DNA of 64,000 nt from Dietzia lutea (GTDB lineage Bacteria > Actinomycetota > Actinomycetes > Mycobacteriales > Mycobacteriaceae), in contig NZ_CP015449.1 of the NCBI RefSeq assembly GCF_003096075.1, positions 2,597,001 through 2,661,000 of the forward strand, written 5' to 3'. The notes under the pieces are model-generated. The model was not told where the DNA came from. It made no database searches and saw only the letters and a program-made list of their open reading frames with translations. The translations under genes were made by a program, and so were the position numbers. This document shows positions 43,010 through 51,793 of the stretch, in pieces (positions within the stretch are counted from its first letter, which is position 1; each line of letters starts with the position of its first letter).

Positions 43010-44094
43010 CGCGGGCCCCCGGCCGGCGGCGCCGCGGGCGCGGGCGGAACGCCTACCCCTGCGCGGGTCAGGGCGTCGTTGAGAGCGGGCTCGATGATCT
43101 CCACCGGCAGCAGGTTCTGGATGTAGGAGTTGAAGAACGGCCCCGACGCGACGGCCTCCCCGAGCTCGGTGGCGTACGGACCCAGCCGCTGGATCGCCAG
43201 GGCCAGGCCCTCCCGGTGCTCGAGCACCAGCTCCTGCAGCCCTTTCACCCGTTCGAGGGTCGGCGCGAGCGTCCGGTCGTGGTCGCTGATGAGTCCGCGG
43301 ATCTGGACGGTGAACGACCGCAGGGTTCCGGCCAGGGTCTCGAGCGACTCCTGCTCCTCGCGCAGCGCGGCCAGCAGAACGCGGGCGTCGCGCAGGAGGG
43401 TGTCGATCTCCTCCCCGCGCCGGGCCAACAGCGCGGAGAGTGTCTCGGCATCGGCGAACAACTCCCGCAGGGCGGCATCCCGCTCGACGATCGACGCGGA
43501 CAGTCGGCCGACGCCGTCGATCGCGGCGTCGACGTGCTCGGGCGCCTCGCCCAGGGTCGACGAGACGGTCTCCAGCGCGACCGCCAGCTGCTCCATGTCG
43601 ATCTCCTCGCCGGTCCGCCCGAGTCGGCCCAGGGTCTCGGCGAGGTCGTACGGCGCGGTGGTGCGGTCGACGTCGAGGACCGCGCCGGAGTCCAGTCGAC
43701 CGGGCCCGGCGGGCAGCACGCGCAGTTCGCGCGCGCCCAGCGCGGTGGCGGTCGCGATCTCGGCCCGGGTGTCCGAGCCGAGACCGATCCGGTCGTCCAC
43801 CGTGAACTCGATGCGCACGGCGTCGCCGTCGATCCGGATGTCGGTGACGCGGCCGGCGTCCTTGCCGGCGATCCGCACCGGGTCGCCGACGCCCAGGCCG
43901 CCGGTGTCGACGAACCGGGCCGTGTAGCCCTCCGTGCGGTCGACGCCGGGCAGGGACCGCAGGTTGAGCGCGCCCAGTACCACCAGGGCGATGACCACCG
44001 AGCCGATGACGCCCACGATGAGCGGGTTGCGCTCGCGCAGGCGCACGGGGTTGCGCGGTCGGGCACGCTCGCGCAGGCGCACTGGATTCCTCAT
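43006..44094 (-). CDS. mceC: Mce protein C (operon 2)
   Basis: 362 residues. The N-terminus has an unusual internal repeat: RNPVRLRER occurs at residues 2-10 and again 12 residues later, encoded by a near-perfect 36-nt tandem duplication (16 identical nt at 44031-44046 and 44067-44082). The membrane anchor, Mce domain (LGVGDPVRIAGKDAGRVTDI) and needle helices follow. The duplication adds positive charge before the anchor and may be harmless. Start overlaps the mceB stop. Confidence 0.9.
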   Translation of the reverse strand: MRNPVRLRERARPRNPVRLRERNPLIVGVIGSVVIALVVLGALNLRSLPGVDRTEGYTARFVDTGGLGVGDPVRIAGKDAGRVTDIRIDGDAVRIEFTVDDRIGLGSDTRAEIATATALGARELRVLPAGPGRLDSGAVLDVDRTTAPYDLAETLGRLGRTGEEIDMEQLAVALETVSSTLGEAPEHVDAAIDGVGRLSASIVERDAALRELFADAETLSALLARRGEEIDTLLRDARVLLAALREEQESLETLAGTLRSFTVQIRGLISDHDRTLAPTLERVKGLQELVLEHREGLALAIQRLGPYATELGEAVASGPFFNSYIQNLLPVEIIEPALNDALTRAGVGVPPAPAAPPAGGPR

Positions 44095-45239
44095 GCCGGC
44101 GCACACCTCCCGCCCTCCTGTGTGAACAGCGGGCTCGTGGTGGATCCGCCCCGCAGGTCGGAGACCCGGATCTGTAGCCCGCACAGGTAGTAGTTGAAGA
44201 ACCCGCCGTACGCGCCGAGCCGGGTGAGGGACCGGTACGTCTCGGGCAGCTCGGTGAGCAACTGCGCCAGCGTCTCGCGACGCGAGTCCACCTGGCGCGC
44301 GACCGCGTCGACACCGTCCATGTCCGCGCGGAGATCGGGCCGGACGTCCCCGGCGAGCGTGGCCAGCTCGGCGGCGGTGTCGTCGAGGTGACGGGTCGCG
44401 GAGGCCACCGTCTCGGCGTCGGCCGCGAGTGCGGAGGTCAGCTCCCGCGCGTGGACGAGCGACTGCTCGAGCGCCGGTTGCTGCCGCTCGAGGGTGTCGA
44501 GGACCCGGCCCAGGTGGGTGATGACCGAGCCGATGACCCGGTCGCGGTCGGCCAGGTGCCCGGTGACCTCGCCGACCGCCCGGACGATCACCCCGACATC
44601 GTCCTGCTGCCCCTGCAGGACCGCGATGAGCTCCCCGCTGAGCCGGTTGACCTGCCCCGGCTCGAGGACCCGGAACAGGGGCTGGAAGCTGCCGACGAGG
44701 GCGTCCAGATCGAGGGCCGGGGTGGTGCGGTCGAGCCCGATCGTCGCGCCGTCCGGCAGCTTCGCGGTGGGGTCCGCGGGGTCCGCGGGGTCGGCGTCGT
44801 CGGTGAGCTCGAGGTAGCGGTCGCCGACGAGGTTCAGGTAGCGCACCGTCGCGCCCGTCGTGCCGCGGGGCCGGTAGTCGTCGTGCAGACTGAACCGCAC
44901 GGTCACCGTCGGAGCGCTCGCGGAGGCGGCGTCGCCGTCGCCGTCGGTGCCGGCACCGGCGTCGGAGCCCGCCACGTGGAAGTCGACCGCGTCCACGCGC
45001 CCCACCTCCACCCCGTGGACGCGGACGGTCTCGCCGGCCTCGAGCCCCGAGACGTCGGTGAACTCGGCCGTGTACGTCGCCGACTCGCCGAACCGCACCT
45101 GCGCGAACACCACCCACAGCCCGGCCAGGACGAGCGCCATGACGACGGTGTAGATCGCCGCCGGCAGGGCCGCGCGCGACCGCCGCCGGTGCCGCCGCGG
45201 CGCCCTGTGTGCGGAGGCGGAGGCCTGGTGCCGACTCAT
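44091..45239 (-). CDS. mceB: Mce protein B (operon 2)
   Basis: 382 residues. Arg/His-rich N-terminus, membrane anchor (LPAAIYTVVMALVLAGLWVV), Mce domain with LEAGETVRVHGVEVGRVDAV, a small Ala/Gly/Asp insertion (AGSDAGAGTDGDGDAASAS), and the MceB-type ending GGFFNYYLCGLQI. ATG 45239 overlaps the mceA stop. The longer upstream frame has no Mce features. Confidence 0.91.
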   Translation of the reverse strand: MSRHQASASAHRAPRRHRRRSRAALPAAIYTVVMALVLAGLWVVFAQVRFGESATYTAEFTDVSGLEAGETVRVHGVEVGRVDAVDFHVAGSDAGAGTDGDGDAASASAPTVTVRFSLHDDYRPRGTTGATVRYLNLVGDRYLELTDDADPADPADPTAKLPDGATIGLDRTTPALDLDALVGSFQPLFRVLEPGQVNRLSGELIAVLQGQQDDVGVIVRAVGEVTGHLADRDRVIGSVITHLGRVLDTLERQQPALEQSLVHARELTSALAADAETVASATRHLDDTAAELATLAGDVRPDLRADMDGVDAVARQVDSRRETLAQLLTELPETYRSLTRLGAYGGFFNYYLCGLQIRVSDLRGGSTTSPLFTQEGGRCAPA

Positions 45240-46408
45240 CCCATCCCCTCCGTGAGCAGCACCCACAGCGGCGCGGCGTCGAACTCCGGCGAGGTGTTCC
45301 CCCGCTCGAAGGGGTTCATGCCGACGTCCGCCACGAGGTAGGAGGCGTTGCCGTCCTCGGGTGTGCGCACCGGCAGTTCCCCGCAGCGGGGCCCGCCGCC
45401 GGCGCGCACGACGGGCAGGTCGTCGGGGTAGCGGTACGGGTCCACGCCGAGCAACAGGGTCGAGTTGAGGACCATCGAGTACCCGTTGGCCCCGGACGCC
45501 GGCTCGGCCAGCTGCCGCGCCCGGTCTGCACCCTGGAAGAAGCACGGGATGGCCGGCGAGTAGTGCTCCAGCAGTTCGGCGGTGGGCCGCAGGTAACCGA
45601 AGGCGTCGGCGATCTCCTGCTCGTGCGGTTCGAGCAGCGCGTTGCCCTCGATCGCCACCCCGGCGATCGCCGGCAGCAGCACGTCGAGGGTGGCGGCCTG
45701 GTCCGTCACCGTCCGGGCCGGCACCCGCAGCCCGGACAGCGCGGAGATCAGCTCCGGGGTCGCCGCCGCCAGCCCGTCCGCGGCCGCGGCCCCCGCCCGC
45801 AGGTCCTGCCGCAGCGCCCCGAGCTCCGGATTGACCGCCCCTGTGAACTCCGAGACCGCCACCGCCGCCCGCCCGATCTCGTCGCCGCGCCCACGCACGC
45901 CGTGCGCGAGGGCACCCGTCACCGCGGCCGCCTTCTCCGGCTGCACGGCCGTCATGACCTCCGTCAGCGACTGGAACACCGTCTGCGTCTCGGTGGTCAC
46001 CGACTCCGCCCGGAGCGCGTCACCCGAGGTCAGCACGGCCGTGGAGCCGCCGACCTCGTCGTCGTCGCCCCCGGAGAGCACCACGCGCTTGGCGCCGAAC
46101 AGGGTGCTCGCGGTGATGTGCGCGGTGGTGTCGGCGGGCAGCGCCGCCGAGTACTCCCGGTCCAGATCCAGCTCGATGCGTGCGCCGTCGCCGTCCGGGT
46201 CCACCGACGCCACGCGGCCGATCTGCACGCCGTGCCGCAGGACCATCGCGCCCGGCTCCAACACCAGCCCCGACCGGTCGGCGTGGAGGGTGAGGTCCAT
46301 GGTGCGGGCCCACCCGCCCCGGAAGGAGATGGTGACGACGACGAGGGCCGCGGCCACCAGGAGCGCCGCCACCAGCACGGCGAGCCGGCCCTTCGCCCGG
46401 GCGCCCAC
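45236..46408 (-). CDS. mceA: Mce protein A (operon 2)
   Basis: 390 residues, GTG start at 46408. Membrane anchor (~9-27), Mce domain with LEPGAMVLRHGVQIGRVASV and FGAKRVVLSGGD, helical part with NALLEPHEQEIADAFGYL, and the conserved tail segment GVDPYRYPDDLP plus RCGELP. It lacks the long Pro-rich tail seen in MceA of operon 1. Starts 2 nt from the yrbEB stop. Confidence 0.9.
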   Translation of the reverse strand: MGARAKGRLAVLVAALLVAAALVVVTISFRGGWARTMDLTLHADRSGLVLEPGAMVLRHGVQIGRVASVDPDGDGARIELDLDREYSAALPADTTAHITASTLFGAKRVVLSGGDDDEVGGSTAVLTSGDALRAESVTTETQTVFQSLTEVMTAVQPEKAAAVTGALAHGVRGRGDEIGRAAVAVSEFTGAVNPELGALRQDLRAGAAAADGLAAATPELISALSGLRVPARTVTDQAATLDVLLPAIAGVAIEGNALLEPHEQEIADAFGYLRPTAELLEHYSPAIPCFFQGADRARQLAEPASGANGYSMVLNSTLLLGVDPYRYPDDLPVVRAGGGPRCGELPVRTPEDGNASYLVADVGMNPFERGNTSPEFDAAPLWVLLTEGMG

Positions 46409-46409
46409 G

Positions 46410-47309
46410 TCAGCCCGCCAGCCTCACGGTCGGCGCGTCCCCGTACAGGGCGAGCGAGATGAGCAGCGTCACCAGGACCACCGCCGTGAGCGACATCCGG
46501 ACGGCGCGGCCCGTGGCCATCCCGACGCCCGCCGGCCCGCCGGTGGCCGTGAACCCGTAGTAGGTGTGGATGATCATCACCGTCAGGGCCATCGCGATGG
46601 CCTGCGCGAACGACCACACCACGTCCACCGGGTTGAGGAACGTGGAGAAGTAGTGGTCGTACACGCCCGGCGACTGGCCCAGCACCGCCACCGTCGCGAC
46701 CCGGCTGGCCAGGAACGAGGCGAGCACCGACAGGGAGTACAGCGGGATGACCGTGAGCAGGCCCGCGACGATGCGGGTGCCCACGAGGTACCGCACGGGG
46801 TCGACGGCCATCACCTCGAGCGCGTCGATCTCCTCGCTGATCCGCATGGCGCCCAGCTGCGCGGTGGTGCCGGCGCCGATCGTCGCGGCCAGCCCCACCC
46901 CGGCCGTGACCGGTGCGACCACGCGGATGTTGACGTACGCGGCCAGGAAGCCGGTGAGCGCCTCCACGCCGATGTCGCCGAGCGAGTTGTAGCCCTGGAC
47001 GGCTACGGTCGCGCCGGCGAACAGTGTGATGAACCCGAGGATCGCGAGGCTGCCGCCGAACATCGCGAGCACGCCGGTACCCAGGCCCACCTCGGTCGTC
47101 ACGCGCAGGGTCTCGCGGCCCTGACGCAGCGGTGCGGTCGCGGCGGCGCGCAGGGCGCGGACGACGAAGAGCAGCGCGCGGCCGAGGTCGTCGACGGCGT
47201 CGAGCAGTCCGCGCCGCCCGGCGTCCGGCACCGCGCCCCGCGCATGCGCTCCGCCGCCCGCCGCACCCCGCCGGCCCGCGCGGAGCTCGTGCTCTCCGCC
47301 GGCGCTCAT
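46410..47309 (-). CDS. yrbEB: MlaE/YrbE permease B (operon 2)
   Basis: 299 residues. A ~35-residue Gly/Ala/Arg-rich N-terminus precedes five to six membrane segments. The motif EEIDALEVMAVDPVRYLVG and GFTATGGPAGVGMATGRAVR match its counterpart in operon 1. ATG 47309 overlaps the yrbEA stop (ATGA); a later start cannot be excluded because the N-terminal extension is low-complexity. Confidence 0.91.
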   Translation of the reverse strand: MSAGGEHELRAGRRGAAGGGAHARGAVPDAGRRGLLDAVDDLGRALLFVVRALRAAATAPLRQGRETLRVTTEVGLGTGVLAMFGGSLAILGFITLFAGATVAVQGYNSLGDIGVEALTGFLAAYVNIRVVAPVTAGVGLAATIGAGTTAQLGAMRISEEIDALEVMAVDPVRYLVGTRIVAGLLTVIPLYSLSVLASFLASRVATVAVLGQSPGVYDHYFSTFLNPVDVVWSFAQAIAMALTVMIIHTYYGFTATGGPAGVGMATGRAVRMSLTAVVLVTLLISLALYGDAPTVRLAG

Positions 47310-48070
47310 CGGCCCGTCACCTGGATACCGATCGCCGTGAGGACGAGGTTCGCGAGGAACAGGGCGACGAACGAGAACACGACCGTCTCGTTGACCGCGT
47401 CACCGACGCTCTTCGGCCCGCCCGTCACGGCGAGCCCGCGGTAGCAGGCGACCAGGCCGGCGATGAGTCCGAACAGGGCCGCCTTGACCTCGGACAGCAC
47501 GAGTTCGGCCGGGCCCACCAGCAGGGTCACGCCCGCGGCGAACGCTCCGGGGTCGACGTGATTGAGGTAGACGGAGAAGACGAACCCGCCGATGAGCCCG
47601 ATCGCGCACACCGCCCCGTTGAGCGTGGCGGCCACCAGGGCGGAGGCGAGCGCGCGGGGCAGGACGAGGTGCGTGGCCGGGTCCAGCCCGAGGACCTCGA
47701 GCGCCGAGATCTCGTCGCGGATGGTGCGCGAGCCCAGGTCGGCGGCCACCGCTGTCGCCCCGGTGCCCGCGACCACGAGCACGGTGACCAGCGGGCCGAT
47801 CTGGGTGACCGCGCCCAGTCCGGCGCCGGCTCCTGCCATGTCGCTGGCGCCGATCTCGCCGAGCAGCGAGTTGAGGGTGAACACCACCAGGACCGTGAAG
47901 GGCAGCGCCATGAGCACCGTCGGGACGAGCGAGACGCGGGCGATGAACCAGTACTGCTCGACGAACTCGCGCCAGCGCCAGGGTCCGGTGATCAGCCCGA
48001 CCAGCGCGTCGACGGACAAGGCGTAGAGGTCGCCGACGGACCGGACCGCGGTCGTCACCCGACTCGCCAT
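47306..48070 (-). CDS. yrbEA: MlaE/YrbE permease A (operon 2)
   Basis: 254 residues with GGGGGCGGGAG before the ATG. Membrane segments plus the coupling motif TIRDEISALEVLGLDP (EISAL instead of the usual EELDAM/EExDAL) and VTGGPKSVGDAVNETVV. First gene of the eight-gene operon 2. No ATPase gene precedes it; the upstream region contains a repeat cluster instead. Likely coupled to the Mkl ATPase encoded at 28216-29379. Confidence 0.91.
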   Translation of the reverse strand: MASRVTTAVRSVGDLYALSVDALVGLITGPWRWREFVEQYWFIARVSLVPTVLMALPFTVLVVFTLNSLLGEIGASDMAGAGAGLGAVTQIGPLVTVLVVAGTGATAVAADLGSRTIRDEISALEVLGLDPATHLVLPRALASALVAATLNGAVCAIGLIGGFVFSVYLNHVDPGAFAAGVTLLVGPAELVLSEVKAALFGLIAGLVACYRGLAVTGGPKSVGDAVNETVVFSFVALFLANLVLTAIGIQVTGR

Positions 48071-48236
48071 CTCCCGCCCCCTCCCCCGTGCCGGCCCGGC
48101 TCAGTGCGCTCCCCGCCCGCGTGGCCGAACCATATCCAGGGGAATTGTCACGCGGGCGGCATAGGACACAGTCTGCTCTGGGCCGCCGCGGCTCGGGTGC
48201 GAACGCGGCAGGTAGTTCCCGCACGCGCCGACGGCC

Positions 48237-48442
48237 CCCGCCCCCACAGCCGCACGCCACCATGGCGTCTCGCACCCCTCGACGGCACCCGCCCCCGCAG
48301 CCGCTCGCCACGATGGCGTCTCGCACGCCCCGAAGTGACGGCGAGACGCCATCGCGGGGAGCGGCTGTGTGCCAGGCAGGCATGCCCACGCGCGAGACGC
48401 CATCGCGGGGAGCGGCTGTGGGCGGGAGCGGCTGTGGGCGGG
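48237..48442. repeat. Cluster of inverted and direct intergenic repeats
   Basis: Four related ~37-nt units. Two run one way (48237-48273 and 48288-48324) and two the other (48341-48373 and 48392-48426). The latter two share an identical 29-nt stretch (48341-48369 and 48392-48420). Units two and three form a perfect 14-bp inverted repeat (48311-48324 with 48341-48354). A 16-nt tandem copy follows (48411-48426 and 48427-48442). Common core is GCGAGACGCCAT and its complement. It fills most of the 420-nt gap before mce operon 2; the rest (48071-48236) holds only presumed promoter sequence. Confidence 0.8.
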
Positions 48443-48490
48443 AGGCGGGGTCGGGCGTCGGGCCAAGCGACCGGGAGCCGCAAATGCGGA

Positions 48491-48526
48491 AAGGCCCCGC
48501 GCCAGGGATTCCGGTCGCGGGGCCTT
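48491..48526 (-). terminator. Intrinsic terminator after rplA
   Basis: AAGGCCCCGCG and CGCGGGGCCTT form a perfect 11-bp stem with a 14-nt loop, followed on the minus strand by TTTCCGCATTTG, 18 nt after the rplA stop. It ends the rplK-rplA unit. Confidence 0.8.
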
Positions 48527-48543
48527 CAGCCGAACTGGCTAAC

Positions 48544-49266
48544 TCACTCGGAGTCGGTGCCGGCCTCGAGGAGCTTCGAGATCGCCTGCGTGTCGACCGG
48601 GATGCCGGGGCCGGTCGTGGTGGAGATGGTGATCTTCTGCAGGTAGCGGCCCTTGGAAGCGGACGGCTTGAGGCGCATGACCTCGTCGATCGCGGCCTGG
48701 TAGTTCTCCGTGAGCTGCTCCTGCGTGAAGGACGCCTTGCCCACGATGAAGTGCAGGTTGTTGGCCTTGTCGGTGCGGAAGGTGATCTTGCCGCCCTTGA
48801 TGTCGTTGACGGCCTTGGTCACGTCCATCGTGACGGTGCCCGTCTTGGGGTTGGGCATGAGACCACGCGGGCCGAGCACGCGGGCCACACGGCCGACCTT
48901 GGCCATCTGGTCCGGGGTGGCGATGGCGGCGTCGAAGTCGAGCCAGCCACCCTGGATGCGCTCGATGAGGTCCTCGGAGCCCACGGCGTCGGCGCCGGCG
49001 GCCTCGGCCTCGGTGGCCTTCTCGCCCGCGGCGAAGACGATCACGCGGGCGGTCTTTCCGGTACCGTGCGGAAGGTTCACGGTGCCACGGACCATCTGGT
49101 CCGCCTTGCGGGAGTCGACGCCAAGTCGCATGGCGACCTCGACGGTGGCATCCATCTTCGTCGAGGAGGTGTCCTTGGCCAGGGCCAGGGCTTCCAGAGG
49201 CGAGTACAGCTTGGTGCGGTCGACCTTTTCAGCGGCGGCCTTGAAGGCCTTGCTGTTCTTGCTCAT
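48544..49266 (-). CDS. rplA: 50S ribosomal protein L1
   Basis: 240 residues. L1 signatures: [20 protein letters not shown] near the N-terminus, [15 protein letters not shown] in the middle (the PROSITE-type L1 motif) and the rRNA-binding part [14 protein letters not shown]. Binds 23S rRNA at the L1 stalk and commonly represses its own rplK-rplA mRNA. 90 nt after rplK, followed by a strong terminator. Confidence 0.97.
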   Translation of the reverse strand: MSKNSKAFKAAAEKVDRTKLYSPLEALALAKDTSSTKMDATVEVAMRLGVDSRKADQMVRGTVNLPHGTGKTARVIVFAAGEKATEAEAAGADAVGSEDLIERIQGGWLDFDAAIATPDQMAKVGRVARVLGPRGLMPNPKTGTVTMDVTKAVNDIKGGKITFRTDKANNLHFIVGKASFTQEQLTENYQAAIDEVMRLKPSASKGRYLQKITISTTTGPGIPVDTQAISKLLEAGTDSE

Positions 49267-49356
49267 GTCTCATCCATTCCTGCCGCGTCACTCACGCGGC
49301 GGTCGGGTGTGGTTCGGGCCTGAGCTGCCCTCCCACGGATTGCTTGGGGGTGGAGG

Positions 49357-49791
49357 TCAGCCCTCGACCGTGATGCCCATGGAACGGGCGGTGCCGGCGA
49401 CGATCTTCGCGGCCTGGTCGATGTCGTTGGCGTTGAGGTCCTCCAGCTTGGTCTGCGCGATCTCACGGACCTGGTCCATGGTGACCTTGCCGACCTTGGC
49501 GGAGTGCGGCGTGCCGGAGCCCTTCTGTAGGCCGGCGGCCTTGAGGAGGAGCTTGGCGGCCGGCGGCGTCTTCAGCTTGAAGTCGAACGACCGGTCCTCG
49601 TAGACCGTGATCTCGACCGGCACGACGTTCCCGCGCTGGTTCTCGGTGGCGGCGTTATAGGCCTTGCAGAACTCCATGATGTTGACACCATGGGCACCCA
49701 GAGCCGGGCCGACCGGCGGGGCCGGGTTGGCAGCGCCGGCCTGGATCTGGAGCTTGATGAGCCCTGAGACCTTCTTCTTCTTCGGAGGCAT
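49357..49791 (-). CDS. rplK: 50S ribosomal protein L11
   Basis: 144 residues starting [19 protein letters not shown], with [20 protein letters not shown] (thiostrepton-region N-terminal domain) and the C-terminal rRNA-binding [20 protein letters not shown]. Part of the GTPase-associated centre. A weak -10-like TAAACT (minus strand, 49920-49925) about 130 nt upstream may be its own promoter; otherwise it depends on nusG read-through. Confidence 0.97.
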   Translation of the reverse strand: MPPKKKKVSGLIKLQIQAGAANPAPPVGPALGAHGVNIMEFCKAYNAATENQRGNVVPVEITVYEDRSFDFKLKTPPAAKLLLKAAGLQKGSGTPHSAKVGKVTMDQVREIAQTKLEDLNANDIDQAAKIVAGTARSMGITVEG

Positions 49792-49990
49792 CGTCTTCCT
49801 GATTCTTCGACTGGATCTCGGCACCGCGCTGTACACGCGGGAGGCCGACTGTCGTGTGCACCCGTCCCCGCCGCCCCACCGTGAGGCGGGCATGCGGCGA
49901 CACAAGCGCAACCTAGGAGAGTTTACGTGTTCCGCGCGCGCAACGACTAATCGGGGCGCGGACCGCTCCCCCGCATGCCGGCCGTGGGCC

Positions 49991-50027
49991 GGTGTTCGCC
50001 GGCCGTGCGTTGGTGTTCGCCGGCCGT
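49991..50027. repeat. Short direct repeat, 21-nt period
   Basis: GGTGTTCGCCGGCCGT occurs at 49991-50006 and 50012-50027. It lies in the 308-nt nusG-rplK gap (49792-50099), which otherwise contains the nusG hairpin terminator and a possible rplK promoter. No gene is seen there. Confidence 0.6.
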
Positions 50028-50051
50028 CCGCCTCCGGTGCGGAGACGACGA

Positions 50052-50080
50052 ACCCGCCCCACGCTGTGCGCGGGGCGGGT
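50052..50080 (-). terminator. Hairpin after nusG
   Basis: ACCCGCCCC and GGGGCGGGT form a 9-bp stem, extended by CGC/GCG after one mismatch around a TGT loop, 20 nt after the nusG stop. It may attenuate or end secE-nusG transcription before rplK. Confidence 0.65.
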
Positions 50081-50099
50081 CGCCGGAGGATCGTGCGGG

Positions 50100-51101
50100 T
50101 CAGTCGATCTTCTCGACCTGGTTGAAGCCGAGCTCGACCGGGGTCTCGCGGCCGAAGATCGACACGAGCACCTTGAGCTTCTGCGCGGCCGGGTCCACCT
50201 CGGAGATCGACGCGGGCAGGGTGGCGAACGGGCCGTCCATCACGGTGACCGACTCGCCGACCTCGAACTCGACCTCGACGTTCTGCGGGACCAGCCCGGC
50301 GTCGCCGTCGGCGGCACCCGCGGCGGCGGCCTTCTTCTCCGGCTTGGGCGCCAGGAACTTGGCCACGTCGCTCAGCGAGAGCGGGGTGGGGCTGCCGCCC
50401 TGGCCGCCGGTGGCGCTGACGAAGCCGGTGACGCCGGGGGTGTTGCGCACGACGCCCCACGACTCGTCGTCGAGCTCCATGCGCACCAGCACGTAGCCGG
50501 GCAGGACCTTGCGGTTGGCGGTCTTCTTCTGACCGTTCTTGACCTCGGTGTACTCCTCGACCGGGACCTCGACCTGGAAGATCTTGTCCTCGGCGCCCAG
50601 GGTGACGGCGCGGGTCTCGAGGTTGGCCTTCACCTTGTTCTCGTACCCGGCGTAGGAGTGGATGACGAACCAGTCGCCGGGCAGCTTGCGCAGCTGACGC
50701 TTGAACGCGATGACCGGGTCGATCGCGGGCGCGGCCGGCTCGGCCGGCGCCTCCTCGGCCTCCGGCTCCAGCGCCGGGGTCTCGTCGGTCAGGTCGTCCG
50801 TCTCGAGGGCCGACTCGTCGAGCTCGGCCTCGGCGACGTCCACGTCGCCCTCCGCGACGATGTCGCCCTCGACGTCCTCGTCGATCTCTGTGGGCTCGGC
50901 GTCGGTGGCCGCGTCGGCGTCGAGCTCGGCGCCGGCGGCGACGGTCTCGTCCTCGGCCTCGGGATCGGCGGGCTCGGCCACGACGGAATCGGCGGGACCC
51001 GCGGTCGTGTCACCGAGCACCGCGTCGGCCTCGCTCGCGGCCTGCTCGGCAGCGGCCTGCTCGGCGTCCTCGGCCCCGGGGCTCTGATCGATGTCGCTCA
51101 C
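50100..51101 (-). CDS. nusG: Transcription antitermination factor NusG, with long acidic N-terminus
   Basis: 333 residues, against ~180 in E. coli and ~240 in mycobacteria. Residues 1 to ~135 are an acidic Ala/Glu/Asp-rich extension without recognisable fold. The NGN domain begins at [19 protein letters not shown], followed by [16 protein letters not shown] Gly/Ala/Lys-rich linker (~250-275) precedes the KOW domain ([18 protein letters not shown] and [20 protein letters not shown]). Binds RNA polymerase and couples it to the ribosome or Rho. GTG start with GAGAGGA upstream; 63 nt downstream of secE. Confidence 0.95.
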   Translation of the reverse strand: MSDIDQSPGAEDAEQAAAEQAASEADAVLGDTTAGPADSVVAEPADPEAEDETVAAGAELDADAATDAEPTEIDEDVEGDIVAEGDVDVAEAELDESALETDDLTDETPALEPEAEEAPAEPAAPAIDPVIAFKRQLRKLPGDWFVIHSYAGYENKVKANLETRAVTLGAEDKIFQVEVPVEEYTEVKNGQKKTANRKVLPGYVLVRMELDDESWGVVRNTPGVTGFVSATGGQGGSPTPLSLSDVAKFLAPKPEKKAAAAGAADGDAGLVPQNVEVEFEVGESVTVMDGPFATLPASISEVDPAAQKLKVLVSIFGRETPVELGFNQVEKID

Positions 51102-51164
51102 GGAAATGCGGTCCTCTCGAAGTCGGCGGTCCGGATCTCACCCCGGACCTTCAGCGGCAGGTCT

Positions 51165-51500
51165 CTAGCGGTCGAAGACGAGCTCGACGAGCTTGCCCGC
51201 GCCGAAGTCGACGCCCGAGACGAGCGCGGTCATGAAGATGAGGAACAGGAACACCACGATGGTGTAGGTGACCATCTGGTTGCGCGTGGGCCAGATGACC
51301 TTGCGCAGCTCCTCGACGACCTGCTTGAGGTACTGGAAGGGATTCGCGCGGGCGGTCCGCGTGTCCTCCGGCTTGTCCGCGTCCGTGCGGACCCGGCCCG
51401 CGACGGCCGTGTCGCCACGACCGGCCTTACCCGTGGGAACGGCGGCCTCGGAGTCGCGGGCGCCGCGGGTGTCGACGTCGTCGTCGCGATCCTGGCTCAC
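51165..51500 (-). CDS. secE: Preprotein translocase subunit SecE
   Basis: 111 residues. A ~55-residue polar N-terminus leads into the conserved NPFQYLKQVVEELRKVIWPT amphipathic helix and one membrane segment (YTIVVFLFLIFMTALVSG). Single-span SecE clamps SecY in the SecYEG channel. GTG start at 51500. Between tRNA-Trp and nusG, the standard actinobacterial order. Confidence 0.96.
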   Translation of the reverse strand: MSQDRDDDVDTRGARDSEAAVPTGKAGRGDTAVAGRVRTDADKPEDTRTARANPFQYLKQVVEELRKVIWPTRNQMVTYTIVVFLFLIFMTALVSGVDFGAGKLVELVFDR

Positions 51501-51537
51501 GCGGCTACCTCCGGGTCGTCTGGCTTGCGGGGAAGTG

Positions 51538-51610
<73 letters not shown>

Positions 51611-51793
51611 TCGGCCGGTTTCCCGACCACCCGTACCGACCCGCGTAGCGGACCGCACGAACGCCTCGACTCTACAGTGTCGGCGACTGCCCGGTGGCAG
51701 CGCGGGTCGCGACCACGTTCGGTCGGGTAACCCAGTGTACGACAACCGGCCGGGCGTCCCGAAATCGGCTCCCCGGACGCCCGCCGGGACGTC

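Noticed and set aside
48230-48445. Possible CRISPR array
   Set aside because: Repeats occur in both orientations, spacers are unequal and partly repeated, and no cas genes are nearby.
48088-49323. Long plus-strand open frame over the repeat cluster and rplA
   Set aside because: Translation is repeats of RTPRR/PSRGAA type followed by rplA antisense; no start signal or family resemblance.
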